60,247 bases of DNA from Catellatospora bangladeshensis (GCF_016862575.1 NZ_BONF01000049.1:1-60247); one strand, 5' to 3'. Shown: positions 51,747-60,154, numbered from the stretch's first letter. Notes: generated by a model not told the origin, from the letters alone. Made by a program: numbers and translations.

Positions 51747-52930
51747 CAGCGCACCTGTACGCCGGCCAGCGGCGACTCCTCGCACGCACTCACCGGCGGG
51801 CGGGTGATGCGGACCGGCACCGGGCGCCGGGGAGCGGTGTGGTGCGAGTGGTCGCCGGAGGGCTTGGGGACCTCGCCCCGGTTCGCCAGCAGCGACTCGC
51901 CGTAGCCCTGGACGCACTCGGGGTCCGGACCGTCCAGCGGCAGACCGGTGAAGAACTTGGCGGCCATGCAGCCGCCCTTGCAGGTGCCGAAGAACGCGCA
52001 GGAGCTGCACGCCCCGCCCTGCTGCGGCCGGCGCAGCCCGAGGAACAGCGGTGACTCCCGCCAGACCCCGGCGAAACCGCCCTCGCCGCGCACGTTGCCG
52101 GCGAGGAACTCGTCGTGGATGGTGAACGGGCAGGCGTACACGTCACCGACCGGGTCGATCAGGCACACCACCCGTCCCGCGCCGCACAGGTTCAGCCCCG
52201 GCAGCGCGCTCCCGAACGCCGACAGGTGGAAGAACGAGTCGCCGGTCAGCACGTCCTCGCCGTGGGCCACCAGCCAGTCGTACAGCTCGCGCTGCTGGTG
52301 CGGCAGCGGGTGCAGCTCGTCCCAGACGTCGGCGCCGCGGCCGGAGGGGCGCAGCCGGGTCAGCCGCAGCTGGGCGCCGTACCGGTCGGCGATCTCCCGG
52401 AACGTGTCCAGCTGCGAAATGTTGTGCCTGGTGCACACCACCGACAGCTTGAATTTGCGCATGCCCGCGTCGGACAGGTGGGCCATGGCGCGCAGGGCCG
52501 TGTCGTAGGAGCCGTGCCCGCGGACCGCGTCGTTGACCTCCGCGGTCGCCCCGTCCAGCGAGATCTGCACGTCGACGTAGTCGTTGGCGGCCAGCCGCCG
52601 GGCCGCCTCGGCGTCGATCCGCACCCCGTTGGTCGAGAACTTCACGCCGACATGGTGGGCGGTGGCGTAGTCGAGCAGCTCCCAGAAGTCGGGGCGCACG
52701 GTCGGCTCGCCGCCGCCGATGTTGACGTAGAAGACCTGCATGGCCTCCAGCTCGTCGATGACGGCCTTCGCCTCGGCGGTGCTCAGCTCCCGCGGGTCAC
52801 GCCGCCCCGAGCTGGACAGGCAGTGCGTGCAGGACAGGTTGCAGGCGTACGTCAGCTCCCAGGTGAGGCAGATGGGGGCGTCGAGGCCGTGTTCGAAGAG
52901 ATCCACCAGACGTTCGGTCTGCGCCGTCAT
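51746..52930 (-). CDS. mftC: Mycofactocin radical SAM maturase MftC
   Basis: This 394-aa radical SAM/SPASM enzyme decarboxylates the C-terminal Tyr of MftA and forms the Val-Tyr crosslink. The radical SAM cluster motif is CNLSCTHC (Cys30, Cys34, Cys37), followed by VNIGGGEPT. The SPASM region carries the auxiliary-cluster cysteines in LNLCGAGRVVCLID, VYACPFTIHD, CSSCAFFGTCKGGC and DPECVQGY. Start and stop overlap mftB and mftD, giving tight translational coupling. Confidence 0.95.
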   Translation of the reverse strand: MTAQTERLVDLFEHGLDAPICLTWELTYACNLSCTHCLSSSGRRDPRELSTAEAKAVIDELEAMQVFYVNIGGGEPTVRPDFWELLDYATAHHVGVKFSTNGVRIDAEAARRLAANDYVDVQISLDGATAEVNDAVRGHGSYDTALRAMAHLSDAGMRKFKLSVVCTRHNISQLDTFREIADRYGAQLRLTRLRPSGRGADVWDELHPLPHQQRELYDWLVAHGEDVLTGDSFFHLSAFGSALPGLNLCGAGRVVCLIDPVGDVYACPFTIHDEFLAGNVRGEGGFAGVWRESPLFLGLRRPQQGGACSSCAFFGTCKGGCMAAKFFTGLPLDGPDPECVQGYGESLLANRGEVPKPSGDHSHHTAPRRPVPVRITRPPVSACEESPLAGVQVR

Positions 52931-53217
52931 GGGGCCGGCCGCCTTTCGATCAGCATGGAGGAGCGGGCGAGCACCGTCAGCGCCCGCGCGTACCGGGCGA
53001 CGTCGTCGGCGCTCGCGCCGGCGGCCTGGCAGGCGGCGCGCGCGGTGGGCGCGGCCGCGAGCGCCTGGACGACGGCGAGCAGCCCACGGTCCTTCAGGAA
53101 GGACAGGCGCCGGGTGCCGAAGTGATACAGCAGCGCGCCGAAGGGCTCCGGCCGCACCGAGACCTGCGGGTGCAGATCCCAGGCGCGGTCCAGGTCGAAG
53201 ACCGGTGCGGTATGCAT
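52927..53217 (-). CDS. mftB: Mycofactocin peptide chaperone MftB
   Basis: This 96-aa PqqD/RiPP-recognition-element protein would bind the MftA leader and present it to MftC. It begins FDLDRAWDLHPQVSVRPEPFGALLYHFGTR, or more briefly the conserved WDLHPQVSVRPEPFGALLY, followed by a helical half. It overlaps mftC by 4 bp (ATGA) and starts 22 bp after the mftA stop. Confidence 0.93.
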   Translation of the reverse strand: MHTAPVFDLDRAWDLHPQVSVRPEPFGALLYHFGTRRLSFLKDRGLLAVVQALAAAPTARAACQAAGASADDVARYARALTVLARSSMLIERRPAP

Positions 53218-53239
53218 GGCGTGGCGGACGAGCCGAGGC

Positions 53240-53365
53240 TCAGTACACGCCGCACATGCCGTCGATGGAGACCTCTTCGATCAGGTCGTCGGCCTCGACG
53301 AGACTCTCGGCGGTGACCGGCTCGGCGGCGTCGGACGGGTCTGCGACGACCGTCTGCTCCTGCAT
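53240..53365 (-). CDS. mftA: Mycofactocin precursor peptide MftA
   Basis: This 41-aa peptide ends in EEVSIDGMCGVY. The IDGMCGVY end is the invariant MftA core, whose final Val-Tyr becomes the cofactor. The leader is acidic (VEADDLIEE), as expected for recognition by MftB. The ATG at 53365 has GGGGAGG upstream with good spacing; the open frame runs further upstream but without similarity. It is the first gene of the mft operon. Two tandem repeats lie just upstream. Confidence 0.95.
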   Translation of the reverse strand: MQEQTVVADPSDAAEPVTAESLVEADDLIEEVSIDGMCGVY

Positions 53366-53383
53366 GACATCCTCCCCATGCTC

Positions 53384-53418
53384 GGGCGAACCTCGCCATC
53401 CACCTGGGCGAACCTCGC
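53384..53418. promoter_or_regulatory. Tandem operator-like repeats in the mftA leader
   Basis: The 13-mer GGGCGAACCTCGC occurs twice, at 53384-53396 and 53406-53418, exactly 22 bp apart (about two helical turns). Each copy contains a small inverted repeat, GCGA-n3-TCGC. The nearer copy ends 18 bp before the mftA start, so a bound protein would block the operon's promoter or leader. It could be the site of an MftR-type or other regulator. Confidence 0.5.
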
Positions 53419-53630
53419 TGAGTCGCGGCACGTGGCGCTGCCTCGACGATAGATCGGCGTCTTCTGCCACGGCCGACGTCGACACTAACCGCATACGGTG
53501 CCACGGGAAAGGGCACCGGCTCGTGATCATTCCGATGCGCTGCGTCGGATGGGGACGTTCGTCGCCGCCTCACGAACGAACCGCGTGTTACGGAGTGCCC
53601 GGCGGCTGAACCTCCGTTACGGTCGGACGC

Positions 53631-54428
53631 ATGAGCAACGTGACCCGCGACGTGTTCGACGACAAGGTGTCCGCCTGGCGGCAGTGGCAGGACGCGCCCT
53701 GGGGCAGGTTGCGCTACACGCTGGCCGAACACAACATCGCCCGCCACCTCGACGGGCGCCGGCTGCGCATCCTCGACGTGGCCGGCGGCAACGGCGTGGA
53801 GGCCGTCCGCTACGCCGCCGCGGGCCACCAGGTCACCCTGGTGGACTACTCGCCGCAGATGCTGCTGTCGGCGCGCTCGCTGGCCGAGTCCACCGGCGTC
53901 GCGCACCGCGTCACCGTGATCGAGTCGGATGTGGCCAAACTCGGCGACGTCGTCGAGCCGCGCGCGTACGACCTGGTGCTGTGCCACAACCTGCTGCCGT
54001 ACGTGTCCGACGTGGACTCCACGCTGAGCACCGTCATGGCGCCGCTGGGCGAGGGCGGCCTGGTCAGCATCATCGCCGGCAACGCGCACTCCGAGACGAT
54101 GCGCGCCGCGATCCGCGACATGGACCTGACCGCCGCCTACGAGACGCTCGACGCCGCCGAACGGTTCACCACCACCTTCAACACCCCCGTCTACCCGCGC
54201 ACCGCCGAGGAGGTGTCGGCCGTGCTGCGCCGCCTCGGCGCGGGCGTGCTCGGCCACTACGGCATCCGCTCGGTGTGCGACTACATCCCCGACGACGAGC
54301 GCAAGTACGACGCGTCGTTCTTCGCCGAGCTGGAGCGGCTGGAGATCGCGCTGTCGGACCGGATGCCGTTCCCGCTGACCGCGCGGCTGTTCCACCTGAT
54401 CGCGAGCGCGCCCGTCACAGCTGGGTGA
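53631..54428 (+). CDS. SAM-dependent methyltransferase divergent from mftA
   Basis: This 265-aa class I methyltransferase has motif I ILDVAGGNGVEAVRYAA near residue 48 and the acidic residue after beta-2 in VTLVDYSPQML. LVLCHNLLPYVSDVD is motif IV, and the C-terminal part contains GIRSVCDYIPDDER. It looks like a CmoA/UbiE-type enzyme. It is divergent from mftA with 265 bp between them, so it may share control with the mft operon. Known mycofactocin pathways include a methyltransferase (MftM) that caps the glucose chain, and this gene is a candidate by position only. Confidence 0.8.
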   Translation: MSNVTRDVFDDKVSAWRQWQDAPWGRLRYTLAEHNIARHLDGRRLRILDVAGGNGVEAVRYAAAGHQVTLVDYSPQMLLSARSLAESTGVAHRVTVIESDVAKLGDVVEPRAYDLVLCHNLLPYVSDVDSTLSTVMAPLGEGGLVSIIAGNAHSETMRAAIRDMDLTAAYETLDAAERFTTTFNTPVYPRTAEEVSAVLRRLGAGVLGHYGIRSVCDYIPDDERKYDASFFAELERLEIALSDRMPFPLTARLFHLIASAPVTAG

Positions 54429-55560
54429 GCACGTTGAAGTCGAGGCGGTCCGCCTCGGCGAGGTAGATGCGCTGCCGGGCGTGCCTGCGGCGCATCGCGA
54501 TCGCGCCCCGCGGCCCCTCGTAGGTGACGTCGTCCGCACCGGACCCGATGGCGCGTACGTCCAGGGTCCGCGCCCGGTTGATCAGCGCCGCGAGCAGCAG
54601 CACACCCTCGTAACAGGACTCGCCGAGGCTGCCCGGCTGCGGCGCGTCGACCCCGAAGCGTGCCGCGTACTGCCCGTGGAAGTCGAGGTTCTCCGGCGTC
54701 ACCAGGGTCGCGAAGAAACCCGCGGTGCTGAACAGGCCACGGGTGGCGTGCGCGCCGCTGGCCATCAGCATGTTCTCGTCCATCAGCGTGCTCAGCCGCA
54801 GGCAGCGCTGATCCAGTCCGCTCGCCGCGAACGCCCGGTTGAACCGCACCGCGTCGTTGCCCACCAGCAGCATCAGCACCGCGTCGGCCTCGCTGCGCTC
54901 GATGCGGCGCAGCACGTCGCCGAACCCGTGCACGCCCAGCGGCAGGAACGCCTGCCCGCACACCTGGGTGCCGGACTCCACGGCATACCGCAGCGCCGCC
55001 GCCGCGGTGCGCCGCGGCCACACGTAGTCGTTGCCGACGATGAACCAGCGCCGCACCCGGTGCTCCCCGGCCAGCAGCCGCATCGCGGGCAGCAGCTGCT
55101 CGGCGGGTGTCTCGCTGGTCAGGTACACCCCCTCGGTGCGCTCGCCGCCCTCGTAGAGCGCCGTGTACACGTACGGGACCCGGTGCGCGACCCGCGGCGC
55201 GAGCGCCTGCCGCACCGACGAGATGTGCCAGCCGGTCACCCCGTGCACCACACCCAGCTCGACCAGCTTCTCGACCTCCGCGGCGACCCGCTCCGGGGGC
55301 GCGCCGCCGTCCACCGGCACGAGGCTCAGCTCCCGGCCGAGCACCCCGCCGCCCCGGTTGACCTCCTCCACCGCGAGCTGCGCGCACAGCTCGCAGGTCG
55401 GCCCGAAGATCCCGGCCGGGCCCTGCATCGGGAACACCAGCGCGACGTGCAGCGTCTCGCCCAGGGTGCCGGTAGCGCGGCCGGGCTGTCCGGGGACGAC
55501 CAGGCCTGGCAACCGCGACGGCGGGACGGGCATGGCCACATGTTCCCGTGGGCCGCGCAT
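54415..55560 (-). CDS. AmiC-like periplasmic-binding-fold ligand sensor or ABC substrate-binding protein
   Basis: This ~381-aa protein has the type I periplasmic-binding fold of the AmiC/FmdD/urea-amide group. It shows ALVFPMQGPAGIFGPTCELC, AVEEVNRGGGVLGREL, VTGWHISSVRQAL and PYVYTALYEGGE, and ends EADRLDFNVLTQL. No signal peptide is visible, unlike transport proteins, so a cytoplasmic sensor role as in AmiC is likely. The start is uncertain: ATG 55560 (GGAG close by), 55602 or 55533 are all in frame. It is divergent from the MarR gene and overlaps the 3' end of the methyltransferase by 14 bp. Confidence 0.75.
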   Translation of the reverse strand: MRGPREHVAMPVPPSRLPGLVVPGQPGRATGTLGETLHVALVFPMQGPAGIFGPTCELCAQLAVEEVNRGGGVLGRELSLVPVDGGAPPERVAAEVEKLVELGVVHGVTGWHISSVRQALAPRVAHRVPYVYTALYEGGERTEGVYLTSETPAEQLLPAMRLLAGEHRVRRWFIVGNDYVWPRRTAAAALRYAVESGTQVCGQAFLPLGVHGFGDVLRRIERSEADAVLMLLVGNDAVRFNRAFAASGLDQRCLRLSTLMDENMLMASGAHATRGLFSTAGFFATLVTPENLDFHGQYAARFGVDAPQPGSLGESCYEGVLLLAALINRARTLDVRAIGSGADDVTYEGPRGAIAMRRRHARQRIYLAEADRLDFNVLTQL

Positions 55561-55632
55561 GATCTCCAGACGGTTCCCGAAGGTGTGGCCGATCGGTAAC
55601 ATCGATCACGTCCACCAGGCCAAGGAGGATCA

Positions 55633-56082
55633 TTGTCCGCCGCAGCGCCCACCGGTCCGCGCCCCGATCTGTTCCAGCTGCTCACCCAGGCCGAACGGCT
55701 GGTGCAGCGGCGCCTGTCGGCGATCCTGCGCGCCGAGGGCTGCTCGGCGGAGGCGTGGCGGGTGCTGTCACTGCTGGCGGCCGAGGGCGGGCGGCCGATG
55801 ACCGAGGTCGCCGACGGCGCGTTCCTGCCGCCCGGCACCCTGACCAAGGTCGTCGACCAGCTGGTGGAGCAGACGCTGGTGTACCGGCGGGTGGACCCGC
55901 TGGACCGCCGCCGCATCCGGGCCTATCTCAGCCCGCGCGGGCGGCAGCTGCACGACCGGATCGCGGCCCGGGTCGCGGGCAGCATCGGCGAGCTGCCCAT
56001 GGCGGAGTCCGAACGCGAGCAGCTCGGCGAGCTGCTGGGCGCGCTGGCCGGTGCGCTGTCGCGTCGGCCGGTGACAGCCTGA
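55633..56082 (+). CDS. MarR-family transcriptional regulator
   Basis: This 149-aa winged-helix protein has the helix-turn-helix in GRPMTEVADGAFLPPGTLTKVVDQL and the wing in TLVYRRVDPLDRRRIRAYLS, both standard for MarR repressors. The start is TTG at 55633 with a strong AAGGAGG site 4 bases upstream. It is divergent from the AmiC-like gene, so it probably controls that gene and itself. Ligand unknown. Confidence 0.88.
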   Translation: MSAAAPTGPRPDLFQLLTQAERLVQRRLSAILRAEGCSAEAWRVLSLLAAEGGRPMTEVADGAFLPPGTLTKVVDQLVEQTLVYRRVDPLDRRRIRAYLSPRGRQLHDRIAARVAGSIGELPMAESEREQLGELLGALAGALSRRPVTA

Positions 56083-56208
56083 TCGGGCCGTACGACCGGG
56101 TGCGGCGTACTGCGGCGCACCAACTATCCAGAAAGCGCATTTGGGGCGTATCGGTCTGCCTACGATCTGTGCGAGCGGGAACCTTCGCCTGATCAAGGGA
56201 GTGTCTCG

Positions 56209-57225
56209 ATGCTGATCCGTCGGCTCTGCGTGCCGCTGGCGCTCGCGATGCTCATCGGAACATCCGGTTGCGCCGGGACCGACGCCGGCGCGCCGACGAC
56301 GCCGGCCGGCTCCGGCGTGGCCGAGCCGTCCGCGAACGCCGCTCAGGCTCTGCGCGGGGTCGGGCCGACGAAGAAGCCCCGGATCATCGCCTGGCTCAGG
56401 CGGCTGGGACTGGGCACACCACGCGGCCCGCAGTCGGACCTGACCGACGCCTATGACCTGCTGGGGCAGCGGAAGTGCGCGGAGGTCCTGCCCCTCACCG
56501 AAAGCATGGATCCGGCGACCGGCCGCCTGTTCGCCGGAGCGGCGCAGGCCTGCCTGGCGGCCTTCGAGGGCCGCGCCGAGCTGTGGCCGGAGGCCGAGTC
56601 CGCCTGGGAGCAGGCCGGGGGGCCGGATGGGGTCCACTGCCTGAACGTCCCGGTCTACGACCTGCTGGATCAGCTCGTCGAAGCCCATCGCGCGGACCCG
56701 GCGGCGACCTTCGAAGTGGGTGAGGCCGGTCCGGCCGGCGAACCGCCGTGTCCGGCCATCACGCGCCTTGACCCGGACCACGGGCTGCCCGGCGACGAGG
56801 TGACCATCATCGGGGACAACCTCGACCGCATCCACAGCGTGTTCCTCGAGTTCAACGGCGAGATCAAGGACTCCGCCCTGTTGGAGCCGAACGCGGGGCA
56901 GGACGGGCTCCGGCCGGTGCCCGGCGGGCTGCGGTTCACCATGCCGCAGGTGCCGGAGACCGCGACGGCCGTGTGTGTCAAGGTGCAGGCCGAACCCAGC
57001 TGGGCCACTGACGCGGAGCTGTTCACTCTGGACCGGCCGGCGGCGAGCTCGAGTCCGCCGGACGAGCCGCTTTCGCCGTCTCCGGAGCCCGATCTCTCGC
57101 TCTCCGCCGCGCCGTCACTGTCCGCCGTGCCACCGGAACCGTCGCCCGACCCCGGCGACTCGCCTGAGCCGGGCGGTGCGGGGAGATCCCGCATCGGGTC
57201 GTACCTGGGTGCCTGCCCTGCCTGA
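56209..57225 (+). CDS. Lipoprotein with IPT/TIG-like domain, unknown function
   Basis: This 338-aa protein has a lipoprotein signal peptide with lipobox IGTSGCAG, so it should be anchored outside the membrane. After a helical region (~70-170) comes a beta domain starting CPAITRLDPDHGLPGDEVTIIG, which fits an IPT/TIG immunoglobulin-like fold. The C-terminal ~65 residues are Pro/Ser/Glu-rich and disordered. The membrane-protein gene begins 4 bp after its stop, so the two are probably one operon. I do not recognise a function. Confidence 0.72.
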   Translation: MLIRRLCVPLALAMLIGTSGCAGTDAGAPTTPAGSGVAEPSANAAQALRGVGPTKKPRIIAWLRRLGLGTPRGPQSDLTDAYDLLGQRKCAEVLPLTESMDPATGRLFAGAAQACLAAFEGRAELWPEAESAWEQAGGPDGVHCLNVPVYDLLDQLVEAHRADPAATFEVGEAGPAGEPPCPAITRLDPDHGLPGDEVTIIGDNLDRIHSVFLEFNGEIKDSALLEPNAGQDGLRPVPGGLRFTMPQVPETATAVCVKVQAEPSWATDAELFTLDRPAASSSPPDEPLSPSPEPDLSLSAAPSLSAVPPEPSPDPGDSPEPGGAGRSRIGSYLGACPA

Positions 57226-57229
57226 CGAC

Positions 57230-58156
57230 ATGGCGCAGCCGCAGCGGGCCGGAGATCCGAAGCCGACCGCCGCCGCCGACCGGCTGGCGCCGCTCATCAA
57301 GGCGGTCACCGAGATCGGCTCGCTCGCGGCGCTGTTCACCGCGCTGCTCTACTACTTCGGCTGGGCGCGCAGCGAGGCGCAGGCCCGGGCGTTCGGCGCC
57401 GATGCCAGCGTCTTCGACATGTCCACCACCGACTACCTCCTGCGCAGCATCGACGTGCTGTTCATCCCGATCTTCATCCTGCTCGTCGCGTTCTACCTGG
57501 GCATGCGACTGCACCGTCGGCTGACCGCCACCCATGGCGTGTCCTCGCCGGCGGGCCATGCCGACCTCGAGCCGGTGACCGCTGCCCCGCGCGGTTCGGC
57601 GGTCCGGTGCGCACGGCTGCTCCGGCTCTCCTGGCTGATCCCGGTCGTGATAGGTATGCCGCTCGCGCTCGCCTCGCTGGTCGGCGTCTTCGGCGACTTC
57701 GGCAGCATCACCTTCCCGCTGTGGGTGGCGGTCGGCATCGTGGGCACCACCTACGGCGCCGTCCTGCACCGGATGGTCCACGGCCGGCCGCCGCCGCCCT
57801 TGAGCACGATCGCGCTCATCGCCGCGCTGCTCGCGGTCACGCTCTTCTGGACCGCGGAGCGCTTTGCCCGGTTGACGGGCGAAGGCATGGCCGACGAGAT
57901 CAAGTCAGCTCCGGCGGACCATCTGGCGCGGGTCACCGTGTACAGCATGCGCCGCCTGCCCATGTCCACCGACCGCGTTCGGGAGACGCCCACACCCGGC
58001 CCCGAGCCGGGGTACGGCTACCGCTACGACGGGCTGTTCCTGCTCCAGCGCTCCGGCGACAAGTACTTCCTGCTCACTGACGGCTGGGCCGATGGGCAGG
58101 GGCGGCTGGTCGTGCTGCCGGACAGCGACTCGATCCGGCTCGAGTTCGGCGGATGA
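57230..58156 (+). CDS. Membrane protein of unknown function
   Basis: This 308-aa protein has about five hydrophobic segments: IGSLAALFTALLYYFGW, VLFIPIFILLVAFYLGM, LIPVVIGMPLALASLVGVF, ITFPLWVAVGIVGTTYGAVL and IALIAALLAVTLFW. A soluble ~90-residue C-terminal domain follows, ending LVVLPDSDSIRLEFGG. No enzyme motif is seen. ATG 57230 was chosen; a GTG at 57209 overlapping the lipoprotein stop is possible. It is probably co-expressed with the lipoprotein. Confidence 0.68.
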   Translation: MAQPQRAGDPKPTAAADRLAPLIKAVTEIGSLAALFTALLYYFGWARSEAQARAFGADASVFDMSTTDYLLRSIDVLFIPIFILLVAFYLGMRLHRRLTATHGVSSPAGHADLEPVTAAPRGSAVRCARLLRLSWLIPVVIGMPLALASLVGVFGDFGSITFPLWVAVGIVGTTYGAVLHRMVHGRPPPPLSTIALIAALLAVTLFWTAERFARLTGEGMADEIKSAPADHLARVTVYSMRRLPMSTDRVRETPTPGPEPGYGYRYDGLFLLQRSGDKYFLLTDGWADGQGRLVVLPDSDSIRLEFGG

Positions 58157-58207
58157 CGGCTCGGGTAGCCGGGGCCGACCGCGATGTGGCAGGACACCGA
58201 CCGCGGG

Positions 58208-58822
58208 TCACTTCGAGGTGAACGCGCGGAGCAGCGTCCGGAGCGCGGCCGCGAGGTCGGCGCGGTTCTCGGCGGTGCCCGGCGGCGGGGCGGTCAGCGC
58301 ACCCGCACCGATGAGCCGGTCGAACAGCAACCCGTCCACGCACGCCACGAACTGTGGGCCTGCCTGCTCCGGGTCCTCGGCACCGGCTGCGGCGAGCAGC
58401 GCGCAGGCCTGAGCGCGGGACGCGTTGCCGTACGCCAGGATCGTGCGCAGCTCGGGGTGGTGGGTCGCCTCCAGCAGCGCCGCGTAGCGGGCCAGGGTCC
58501 GCGTGCGGCCCGTCGTCAGCCACCCGTCCATCACCGCCGCGACCTGCACCGCGAGCTGGTCGAGCTCCGCGGGGCCGAGCGCGGCGGGCAGCGCCGGGGT
58601 GGCGTCGGCGGGCAGCGCGTTGCGTTCCAGGTCGGCGCTGTCGAAGTCGGCGATGCGCTGCACGAGCGCCTCGATCAGCGCCTTGCGCGTACGGTAGTAC
58701 GCCGAGGTGGTGCCGGGCGGCAGGCTCGCGCGGGCGTCGACGGCGCGGTGGGTCAGGCCGCGCATGCCCAGCTCGGCGACCAGTTCGATGGCGGCGTCGG
58801 TGATGACGGCGTACCGGGACAA
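58208..58822 (-). CDS. TetR-family transcriptional regulator
   Basis: This 204-aa protein has an N-terminal TetR helix-turn-helix (ITDAAIELVAELGMRGLTHRAV, then ASLPPGTTSAYYRTRKALIEAL) and a helical ligand-binding half. The start is TTG 58822 with AGGAGG upstream. It is divergent from the FAD monooxygenase, and two operator-like palindromes fill the 62-bp gap. It therefore probably represses the monooxygenase and itself until a substrate appears. Confidence 0.88.
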   Translation of the reverse strand: MSRYAVITDAAIELVAELGMRGLTHRAVDARASLPPGTTSAYYRTRKALIEALVQRIADFDSADLERNALPADATPALPAALGPAELDQLAVQVAAVMDGWLTTGRTRTLARYAALLEATHHPELRTILAYGNASRAQACALLAAAGAEDPEQAGPQFVACVDGLLFDRLIGAGALTAPPPGTAENRADLAAALRTLLRAFTSK

Positions 58823-58834
58823 GCGAACCTCCTT

Positions 58835-58869
58835 CTACGGATGTAGTATGGCTTTCTACAGGTGTAGAA
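58835..58869. promoter_or_regulatory. Paired palindromic operators between TetR and monooxygenase genes
   Basis: CTAC-GGAT-GTAG (58835-58846) and TTCTAC-AGGT-GTAGAA (58854-58869, perfect 6-bp arms) share the same half site with centres 21 bp apart. They sit between the two divergent starts, one next to the TetR ribosome binding site. This is a typical autorepression layout. Confidence 0.65.
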
Positions 58870-58884
58870 GAGCGGGGTGGTGTG

Positions 58885-60078
58885 ATGAACGACCGAAAAG
58901 CCGTGGTCATCGGTGCGGGCATCGGCGGGCTGTGCGCGGCCATCGGGCTGCGCCGCCGCGGCTGGGACGTCACCGTGCTCGAACGCGCCGCCGAGTTCAC
59001 CGAGGTGGGAGCCGGGCTGACGCTCATGGTCAACGGTCTGCGCGGCCTCGAAGCGCTCGGCGTCGGTGAGCCCGTGCGGCAGGCCGGGCGCGGGGACACC
59101 TCCGGCGGCATCCGCACCCCGGCCGGGCGCTGGGTCTCCCGGATCGACGGCGACGCCATGCAGCGCCTGCTCGGCACGTCGGCCGTCGGCATCCACCGGG
59201 CCGTGCTGCACCGGGTCCTGCTCGCCGAGCTGCCCGCCGACGTGGTCGTCACCAGCGCCGAGGTCGTCGAGGTGGTGCCGGAGCCGGAGCCGCGCGTGCA
59301 CTACCGCACCGCTGGCGGCTCCGTCGTCTGCACACCCGACCTGGTCGTCGCCGCCGACGGCATCAACAGCCGGGTCCGCGCCCGGATGTGGTGCGACCTG
59401 CCCGCACCGGTTTACTCCGGGACGACCGCCTGGCGCGGCGTCACCCGCGAACCGTGGCACGGGCCGCTGACCAACGCGATCACCTGGGGCCGGGGCACCG
59501 AGTTCGGCATCGTGCCGCTCGGCGACGGCAGGGTGTACTGGTACGGGGCCGTCAGCGCCCCGGCCGGGACGCGCTACCCCGAGCCCGACGAGCTGTCGGC
59601 GGTGCGGGCGCGCTTCGCCGGCTGGCACGAGCCCGTCTCGGCGCTGATGGACGCCACCGCGCCCGAGGCGGTCATCCGGTCCGACATCTACCACCTCGGC
59701 ACGCCACCGCCGTCCTATCACCACGGCGCCGTCGCACTGCTCGGCGACGCCGCGCACGCGATGGTGCCCAACCTCGGGCAGGGCGCCAACCAGGCGATCG
59801 AGGACGCGGTGGTGCTCGCCGCCCTGTGTGACCCGTCGGGGGACGTGGCGGCGGCGCTGTCCGAGTACGACCGGCAGCGGCGGCCTCGCGCGCAGGGCAT
59901 CGCCCGCGCCGCGCTGCAGACCGCCCGATTCGGCCAGCAGCTGGACAACCCGATCGCCGAAGGGCTGCGCAATCTGGTCATGCGGCTGACACCGTCGCGG
60001 CTCGCGCTGCGCTCCATGGCTTCTCACGCGGGCTGGACGCCACCGCAGATCCCGACGGTGCCGGTCCCGTCAGCCTGA
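58885..60078 (+). CDS. FAD-dependent monooxygenase (PHBH-fold)
   Basis: This 397-aa flavoprotein hydroxylase has the FAD dinucleotide fold VVIGAGIGGLCAAIGLRRRG, the DG motif VVAADGINSRVRARM, and the GD motif ALLGDAAHAMVPNLGQGANQAIED. It would hydroxylate an aromatic or similar small molecule using NAD(P)H. It has no C-terminal thioredoxin-like domain. The ATG at 58885 was chosen over the adjacent GTG 58882. It is controlled by the divergent TetR gene. Substrate unknown. Confidence 0.88.
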   Translation: MNDRKAVVIGAGIGGLCAAIGLRRRGWDVTVLERAAEFTEVGAGLTLMVNGLRGLEALGVGEPVRQAGRGDTSGGIRTPAGRWVSRIDGDAMQRLLGTSAVGIHRAVLHRVLLAELPADVVVTSAEVVEVVPEPEPRVHYRTAGGSVVCTPDLVVAADGINSRVRARMWCDLPAPVYSGTTAWRGVTREPWHGPLTNAITWGRGTEFGIVPLGDGRVYWYGAVSAPAGTRYPEPDELSAVRARFAGWHEPVSALMDATAPEAVIRSDIYHLGTPPPSYHHGAVALLGDAAHAMVPNLGQGANQAIEDAVVLAALCDPSGDVAAALSEYDRQRRPRAQGIARAALQTARFGQQLDNPIAEGLRNLVMRLTPSRLALRSMASHAGWTPPQIPTVPVPSA

Positions 60079-60101
60079 CGGCGGCACAGGCTGTGCACGG
60101 C

Positions 60102-60143
60102 GACGACCGTGGCGCGCACCCAGGGGCGCGCGCCACGGTCGTC
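60102..60143. terminator. Very strong bidirectional terminator hairpin
   Basis: GACGACCGTGGCGCG and CGCGCCACGGTCGTC form a perfect 15-bp stem (16 with one more C-G pair) in the gap between the monooxygenase stop and a convergent partial gene. Confidence 0.8.
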
Positions 60144-60154
60144 CTGCTCGATCG

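Noticed and set aside
58208-58822. TetR gene as the missing mftR
   Set aside because: It is about 5 kb from mftA and forms a divergent pair with the FAD monooxygenase, with its own operators that differ from the repeats near mftA.
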